Assembly (NCBI GenBank): GCA_949284445.1
Contig: CASDVP010000002.1
Location: 62,001 to 126,000 of the forward strand
DNA length: 64,000 nucleotides
Source of the DNA: an uncultured Bacillota bacterium
GTDB taxonomy: Bacteria; Bacillota_I; Bacilli_A; RFN20; CAG-288
Reading direction: 5' to 3'
In this document: positions 63,064-64,000 of the stretch, in pieces
Position numbering within the stretch: position 1 is the first letter of the stretch
How the letters are laid out: each line of letters begins with the position of its first letter
Program-made: the position numbers and the translations under genes
The notes under the pieces: model-generated
Told to the model about the DNA's origin: nothing
What the model saw: only the letters and a program-made list of their open reading frames with translations
The model's database searches: none

Positions 63064-64000
63064 TGATGCAAATAGCTAAAGCTCCTCACATGCGTAAAAA
63101 AAGAACGACTTTTTCCATGATGATGGAACTGTTCGTCTGTCTGTTGATACTGTATGCTGTTTCTTTGACTTTTTATTTCTTAAAAGGTGGTCCTCATTTC
63201 TCTAATGTTCAATACGGACTTTATGCTTTACAGAATTTAGGTATCGGTTTATTATTTGCTGTTTTACCTGATTTACTGTGGTATCTTTCGATTTTTGTTC
63301 AGATGAGACCTGATTATTTCGAAGTCAAAATCAAAGAATATTTCTATAAAGTCATTCATTCATATTCCTATATAACCGGTCTGATTTTAGTCTTGCTTTT
63401 ACCTATCGGTTTAGAATGGTATGAGATAGCTATTTCTGCCTTCTTCGCTACCTTTGTAGCCAAGTTAGTCTTTGGTGGTTTTGGTTCTAACATCTTTAAT
63501 CCAGCGATCGTTGGAAGGGTCTTCGCTCAGATCGCTTTCCCTGCCCATATGACCACTTATCTCGGTGATTTCGGTCCATCTCTATCAAATGATGTCTCCT
63601 ATAACATCACTGTTGGTGCTACTATTCCTAGACAAGTAGCTTCTCATGGCTTCTCCAGTCTTTTCGATATTCCGCTTTGGAAAATGTTCATCGGTGATTA
63701 CTATGGTGCATTAGGTGAAACTTTTGCCTATATCATCATCATTCTCGCTATTTATTTGGCTATCAGAAAGATCATCGATTTGCGTTTGACAATCACTTAT
63801 TTAGTTGCTATCTATCTTTCTTCTCTATTGATGTTTGTCGGATTCGGAGCTGGTTTGACCGCTTTTGAAGGTGCTTTCCGTTATGTTTTGATGGGCGGTG
63901 TTCTCTTCGGAGCTGTCTTCTGCTTGACAGATCCGGTCACTTCACCTACTTCTAAATTTGGAAAAGTTCTTTTCGCTCTAATCGCTGCTTTCTTCACAAT
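63060..64000 (+). CDS. rnfD: Ion-translocating oxidoreductase complex subunit D, partial
   Basis: I translated this by hand from ATG 63060 (or 63063, 63066) and it reads open to the window edge: 313 codons. Several membrane helices, the pore-like GGFGSNIFNPAIVGR segment and VGATIPRQVASHG (the usual covalent-FMN Thr region, S/T-GAT) are present, as is LTDPVTSP near the end. It is the membrane core of Rnf. Confidence 0.93.
   Translation, partial: MMMQIAKAPHMRKKRTTFSMMMELFVCLLILYAVSLTFYFLKGGPHFSNVQYGLYALQNLGIGLLFAVLPDLLWYLSIFVQMRPDYFEVKIKEYFYKVIHSYSYITGLILVLLLPIGLEWYEIAISAFFATFVAKLVFGGFGSNIFNPAIVGRVFAQIAFPAHMTTYLGDFGPSLSNDVSYNITVGATIPRQVASHGFSSLFDIPLWKMFIGDYYGALGETFAYIIIILAIYLAIRKIIDLRLTITYLVAIYLSSLLMFVGFGAGLTAFEGAFRYVLMGGVLFGAVFCLTDPVTSPTSKFGKVLFALIAAFFT

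Overview
Organism. The window looks like a chromosome segment of a low-G+C (roughly one third G+C, judged by eye) Bacillota-type bacterium related to the small-genome Bacilli, Erysipelotrichia or Mollicutes-like gut lineages. Supporting signs are Gram-positive Shine-Dalgarno sites (GGAGG, GAGGT), an RNA polymerase delta subunit, an infC-rpmI-rplT operon, an rlmB/sigH-like pair, a long mycoplasma-like PotA, spermidine/putrescine ABC genes and lipobox surface proteins. TGA is a stop codon here (several genes end in TGA overlapping the next ATG), so the mycoplasma code 4 is not used. A MEP isoprenoid pathway (IspD, IspF), an Rnf complex, PduL and Pgi suggest an anaerobic fermenter. No species is claimed.

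Layout. 1-1.9 kb: a type II restriction-modification pair of the HinfI/CcrM kind (predicted GANTC). The methyltransferase is cut by the window edge. 2.1-3.5 kb: initiator tRNA, a decayed stretch and an ATP-grasp ligase. 3.5-8.5 kb: potABCD operon (minus). 8.9-10.2 kb: HAD phosphatase and guanylate kinase. 10.5-14.5 kb: heterodimeric ABC exporter (minus). 14.8-16.8 kb: infC-rpmI-rplT with leader attenuator, and upp. 17-25.2 kb: glycosyltransferase, then a dnaE-polA-mutM::coaE replication/repair operon (minus). 25.5-33.9 kb: rlmB, sigH-like factor, MscS channel, GT2, NnrD, PepF (minus), MFS transporter and GT4. 34-44 kb: pnp, a repeat lipoprotein, ychF, ispF, argS, rpoE, nrnA, cysQ. 44-49 kb: decayed genes, transaldolase-like, ppa, LemA-like, ispD, pgi. 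49-49.5 kb: five tRNAs (Val, Tyr, Gln, Lys, Leu). 49.5-52 kb: GNAT, thioesterase, CAT-like acyltransferase, DegV. 52.5-59.3 kb: two large lipoproteins flanking a broken BspA-like leucine-rich-repeat gene. 59.4-64 kb: two NifU-type scaffolds, PduL, a phospholipase C-like protein, rnfC and the start of rnfD.

Themes. Most of the window is ordinary housekeeping in tightly packed, often overlapping operons. The more unusual points are: (i) several genes whose -10 box lies 6-8 nt before the start codon, implying leaderless mRNAs; (ii) an in-frame MutM-CoaE fusion; (iii) a BspA gene with one premature TGA and no 5' end; (iv) infC starting at ATA behind an attenuator; (v) a CcrM-family methyltransferase paired with an endonuclease; (vi) a SigH-like factor beside rlmB; and (vii) gene remnants in the long intergenic stretches. 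I do not see a clear new defence system, CRISPR array, prophage or intact transposon.
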